The position numbers and the translations under genes are program-made. Under the pieces are notes generated by a model. That model ran no database searches, was not told the origin of the DNA, and worked only from the letters and a program-made list of their open reading frames with translations. Below are positions 61,193 through 64,000 of a DNA stretch of 64,000 nt, piece by piece (the stretch's first letter is position 1; every line of letters starts with the position of its first letter). The stretch is from Microbulbifer sp. SAOS-129_SWC. GTDB lineage: Bacteria > Pseudomonadota > Gammaproteobacteria > Pseudomonadales > Cellvibrionaceae. The stretch is taken from NCBI RefSeq assembly GCF_039696035.1, contig NZ_CP155567.1:757501-821500 (forward strand), in the 5' to 3' direction.

Positions 61193-63283
61193 CTAATTTA
61201 CCCAGCGCGCCACGCGGAAGCCCACATCGTCGCGGGGCTCGGCGCCGTAATCGCGGTAGGACAGGCGCAGTTCGGTCAGGCCGGCGTGGCGCCAGCTGGA
61301 GCCGCGAATGACGTGGTAATCGCCGTCCTGGGGACCCACCGGGTTTTCCTCGCGGCGCATGGAGAGGCCGGTGCCGATGGTGTAGAGATCGTGAATCCAC
61401 TCGGAGGCGTTGCCGCCCAGATCGTAGAGCCCGAGGTCGTTGGCCGTATAGGTGGCCACGGGGGCGGTGGCGGCGTAGCGGTCGGTGTAGGTGCGCAGCA
61501 CGGCGGGTACCAATTGCGCGGCGCTGTTATCGGCGTAATTGCCCGAGTTTCGCTTCACCGGCAGATGGTCGCCCCAGGGAAACTTGCGCATGGTGCCGCG
61601 ATGGTAGCGCGCGGCCCAGGCCCATTCCGCTTCGGTCGGCAGGCGGTAGCCGTTGGCGCCGGCATCGAAGCCGGTAACGCGGTCACCCTCGGTGCTGTAG
61701 ACCTTGTCGAGGCCGTCGCGCTCGCTCATCCAGTTACAGAACAGGGCGGCGTCGTTCCAGCTCACGTTGACCACCGGCAGGTTGTCGTTGTCGAGGCTGA
61801 CACCACTGACATGACTGGAACTGTGCATGTGCTGGAAGCGGCGGAATTCGCGGTTGGTCACTTCGGTGGTACCGATGTAGAAGGGACGCGTCAGTGCCAC
61901 CTGGCGCAGGACTTCGTTGGCGCGACGGCCCTGTTCGCGGCGCGAGGAGCCCATGGTGAACTTGGCATTGGGCCGCATCAGCAGCATGGTGCCGCCGGCC
62001 GGCGTGGTGATCTGTGCCGGAACCTTGCTCCAGCGCGCCTGTTCGGCCGTCAGCAGAACGGCGCGAACACTCTGTTCGAGCTTGGCGCTGGGCACAATGG
62101 TGGTGGTGTAGTCCTCATAGCCGCTCTTGCGGACGAGAATGTCGTGGCTGCGAGCCGGCAGCCGGAAGGTCTGTCCACTGGCACCGGCGAGCTCGCCGTC
62201 AATGAATACCTGGGCGTCTTCGGGACTGCTGGTAATCCGCACCCGGCCGAATACCGCGTGGAGATCCACATTTAATTCCCGCTGCGCACCGGCACTCATG
62301 TCCACGGTGTGTTTTACCGAGCCATAGCCGTCCTTGAAAAAGCGCAGCTGGTGCTGGCCGTCCGGCGTGAGCTTGACCTCCAGTGGGGTGCGGCCGCGGA
62401 ATTCCCCGTCGACGGTGACGCTGGCACCGGACGGGGAACTGGAAAGCTTCAGCACGCCGTCCGCGGCGCTGAGGTCGATAGGGCTCAGCGTCTGATCGAC
62501 ACCGGCGGTGACGGCCACCGGGACTTCAACGGTATTGTACTGGGGCATGGACACGCTGACGGTGCGGTCGCCCTGGATCAGTTCGGCGTCCATCGGTGTG
62601 GTGCCGAGCATTTTACCCTCGACGCTGACTGTGGCGCCGGGCGGATTGGTGCTGATGTGAATTTTTGCCCAGGCCGGGCGCAGTGTGGCTTCCAGGCGCT
62701 GGGTGTTGTCCAGGCCCTCGACGTCCACTTCGCGGGTGAACGGCAGGTAGCGGTCGGTAAGCAGGGTGATGCGTTTGCGTCCGGCGGGAATGTTTTTCGC
62801 CAGTCCCTCGTGGCTCTCCACTTCGGTGCCATCGATGAGTATCCGCACTGGCACTGCGGGGTTGGTGACGACCTGAATATTCCCGGGCAGTTTTTCCAGT
62901 GTGACCGCGTGGCGGTTGTGACCGTCGCTGGCGACGTCTACTTCGCCACTTTTTGGCAGGTAGCCGCTCGCCTGGATGGTGTAGCTGTAGTGGCCGGGGA
63001 GAACCAGGTGGCCGTCGCCGAGGGGCAGGGCAAAGCCGCTGACGCTGACATTCGCATCGGCGGGCTGGGTTTCAAAAATCAGTGAGCGTGCGACCAGCAG
63101 GTAGACCAGCATCAGGCTGCCGAGCAGCAGGCAGACGGCCACGGTGAGTGCGCGCGGGGACAGCAATAGTTTTTTCCCGCCAGCCTCTGCCTGAACCGGA
63201 GAGAAGCCTACGGGCTCGATGACTGAAAAACCGTGGTCCTCGCGATCATCGTCGCGAACAGGTACCGCTTCCTTCGCTGTCAT
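61193..63283 (-). CDS. membrane protein with PEGA repeats and sulfatase-modifying-factor (SUMF1) fold
   Basis: 696 residues. Cytoplasmic N-terminus, one membrane helix (about 46-66), then five PEGA-type beta repeats (about 70-400; for example STNPPGATVSVEGKMLGTTPMDAEL and SSPSGASVTVDGEFRGRTPLEVKL). The C-terminal 270 residues are an FGE/SUMF1-type domain: KFTMGSSRREQGRRANEV, PFYIGTTEVTNREFRRF, VSWNDAALFCNWMSERDGL, RLPTEAEWAWAARYHRG, LGLYDLGGNASEWIHDLY, RGSSWRHAG and DVGFRVARWVN. The copper-binding Cys pair of true formylglycine enzymes is missing, so the domain probably binds a ligand or wall component. It leads the operon seen here, 286 bp after the partial gene. Confidence 0.88.
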   Translation of the reverse strand: MTAKEAVPVRDDDREDHGFSVIEPVGFSPVQAEAGGKKLLLSPRALTVAVCLLLGSLMLVYLLVARSLIFETQPADANVSVSGFALPLGDGHLVLPGHYSYTIQASGYLPKSGEVDVASDGHNRHAVTLEKLPGNIQVVTNPAVPVRILIDGTEVESHEGLAKNIPAGRKRITLLTDRYLPFTREVDVEGLDNTQRLEATLRPAWAKIHISTNPPGATVSVEGKMLGTTPMDAELIQGDRTVSVSMPQYNTVEVPVAVTAGVDQTLSPIDLSAADGVLKLSSSPSGASVTVDGEFRGRTPLEVKLTPDGQHQLRFFKDGYGSVKHTVDMSAGAQRELNVDLHAVFGRVRITSSPEDAQVFIDGELAGASGQTFRLPARSHDILVRKSGYEDYTTTIVPSAKLEQSVRAVLLTAEQARWSKVPAQITTPAGGTMLLMRPNAKFTMGSSRREQGRRANEVLRQVALTRPFYIGTTEVTNREFRRFQHMHSSSHVSGVSLDNDNLPVVNVSWNDAALFCNWMSERDGLDKVYSTEGDRVTGFDAGANGYRLPTEAEWAWAARYHRGTMRKFPWGDHLPVKRNSGNYADNSAAQLVPAVLRTYTDRYAATAPVATYTANDLGLYDLGGNASEWIHDLYTIGTGLSMRREENPVGPQDGDYHVIRGSSWRHAGLTELRLSYRDYGAEPRDDVGFRVARWVN

Positions 63284-63569
63284 TTATGATTTCCTGTTAC
63301 TGCGTACTTATCGATTTTTTCGCGTTGCAGGATCTTTATCAGGCGCGCTTTTGGCGGCGGGCATCCTGCAAGAGCAGAGCGAGTCTTTTACTGTGCAATA
63401 CAGCTTAGTCTGCTACTGCTTCCACCATGAGGAATCCGAGGCCGTTTGACACAAAAATAATCTTTTCGCGGTTACCGGCGCAACGGTTCTGTTCAGAATT
63501 CTTCCCTCTGTCGGTGTCGATGAAAACCGTACGTCTTTTGATCGGGGCGGTGAGAGTCAGTTCACGCGC

Positions 63570-64000
63570 TCAGCCATTATTGACGTTGATTATCTTTTCC
63601 GCGCACTGAATCACCACGGTCGGGGGTTCTTCTCCGGGAACCACGGTAAATTCGCGTCGTACATCCCGGTAGCCGTCGCGGGTACCCACGGCGGTATAGC
63701 GACCGGGTTTCAATGGAACCTTGCGCTCGGCAAAATTGCCCAGTTTGCCCACGTGGTAAATGACCACGTTGGTGCTGCGGTCGGATTGCAGTACCACCGG
63801 AATCGGGATCACCGCCCGAGTCAGGGCCGTTTCCAGATCGGCAATCTGTTGCTGCAGTCGCTTGGATGAGGTTGTCCCGCTGACCTCGCGGGCATCGGCG
63901 AGTACATTGCGGGCGTAGGCATTGCGCTTGCTGCCGCCCAGCGTGAGCGGGTCATCCAGCAGTTCCTGCAACTGGTCATCGAGTTTGGCGCGGGCGGTGG
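63570..64000 (-). CDS. partial gene, PEGA-like C-terminal domain
   Basis: 3' end only; the frame is open to the window edge and the gene starts beyond it. The 143 visible residues show a helical segment (RNVLADAREVSGTTSSKRLQQQIADLETALTRAV) and a beta-rich end (VVIYHVGKLGNFAERKVPLKPGRYTAVGTRDGYRDVRREFTVVPG) that looks like a PEGA repeat. The same orientation and the PEGA kinship with the next gene place it in the same operon. The 286 bp between them (63284-63569) hold no recognisable gene. Confidence 0.7.
   Translation of the reverse strand, partial: TARAKLDDQLQELLDDPLTLGGSKRNAYARNVLADAREVSGTTSSKRLQQQIADLETALTRAVIPIPVVLQSDRSTNVVIYHVGKLGNFAERKVPLKPGRYTAVGTRDGYRDVRREFTVVPGEEPPTVVIQCAEKIINVNNG

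Noticed and set aside
61193..63283. Active formylglycine-generating enzyme
   Set aside because: Copper-binding Cys pair missing and no sulfatase gene nearby.

Overview
This window reads as chromosomal DNA of a marine-type, GC-rich gammaproteobacterium. The 23S/5S sequences, the bactofilin, the AlgP-like histone H1-type protein, the DUF4331 cluster and the housekeeping genes (leuA, holD-rimI, prfC, mgsA) suggest a Microbulbifer-like member of the Cellvibrionales. That placement rests on familiarity with these families, not on a database search.

Layout. 1-3.4 kb: 3' part of an rRNA operon (23S, 5S, strong terminator) followed by a run of small hairpins. 3.4-4.5 kb: gene-free DNA holding four perfect DnaA-box matches and a 49-bp direct repeat. 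4.5-9.5 kb: a bactofilin, then a tight four-gene unit: a protein with two tandem degenerate methyltransferase-like domains, a ZorA-like MotA-type stator with a long helical tail, a ZorB-like MotB/OmpA protein, and a cysteine-rich zinc-ribbon-like protein. This is the best candidate for an undescribed Zorya-like system. 9.5-12.6 kb: a Fur-box-preceded cytochrome c-FTR1 iron permease diverging from glutathione peroxidase-ohrR with an OhrR-type operator. 13-17.4 kb: leuA, holD-like, rimI and a MATE exporter. 17.5-27.4 kb: M24 peptidase, a large membrane-anchored protein of unknown role, prfC, an acyltransferase, a TSUP permease, a small membrane protein and an M28 peptidase.

27.4-32 kb: a leftward cluster of DUF4331 protein, cadherin-like lipoprotein, TPR protein and HupE/UreJ-like protein. 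32.8-33.5 kb: a decayed catalase gene. 33.5-46 kb: mostly single genes (DUF72, MFS-acyltransferase fusion, PepO-type M13 peptidase, chalcone isomerase-TonB fusion, cNMP-binding protein, glycerate-kinase-like protein, AlgP-like protein, a redoxin-like membrane protein with a coupled 25-codon leader ORF, mgsA, orphan exbD). 46-53.7 kb: tryptophan 2,3-dioxygenase, an M20 amidohydrolase and an amidinotransferase-fold enzyme that could form a guanidino-to-ureido-to-amine route, an enoyl-CoA hydratase, small proteins and an AMP-forming acyl-CoA ligase.

53.7-64 kb: a leftward operon, running off the window end, that combines PEGA repeats and a sulfatase-modifying-factor fold, a MotA/TolQ/ExbB channel, an actin/Hsp70-like protein, two MotB-like von Willebrand A proteins, two lipoproteins and an M48 lipoprotein protease. 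It looks like a second, ion-powered envelope machine without an obvious named family. All functional assignments come from motifs and family resemblance read by eye.
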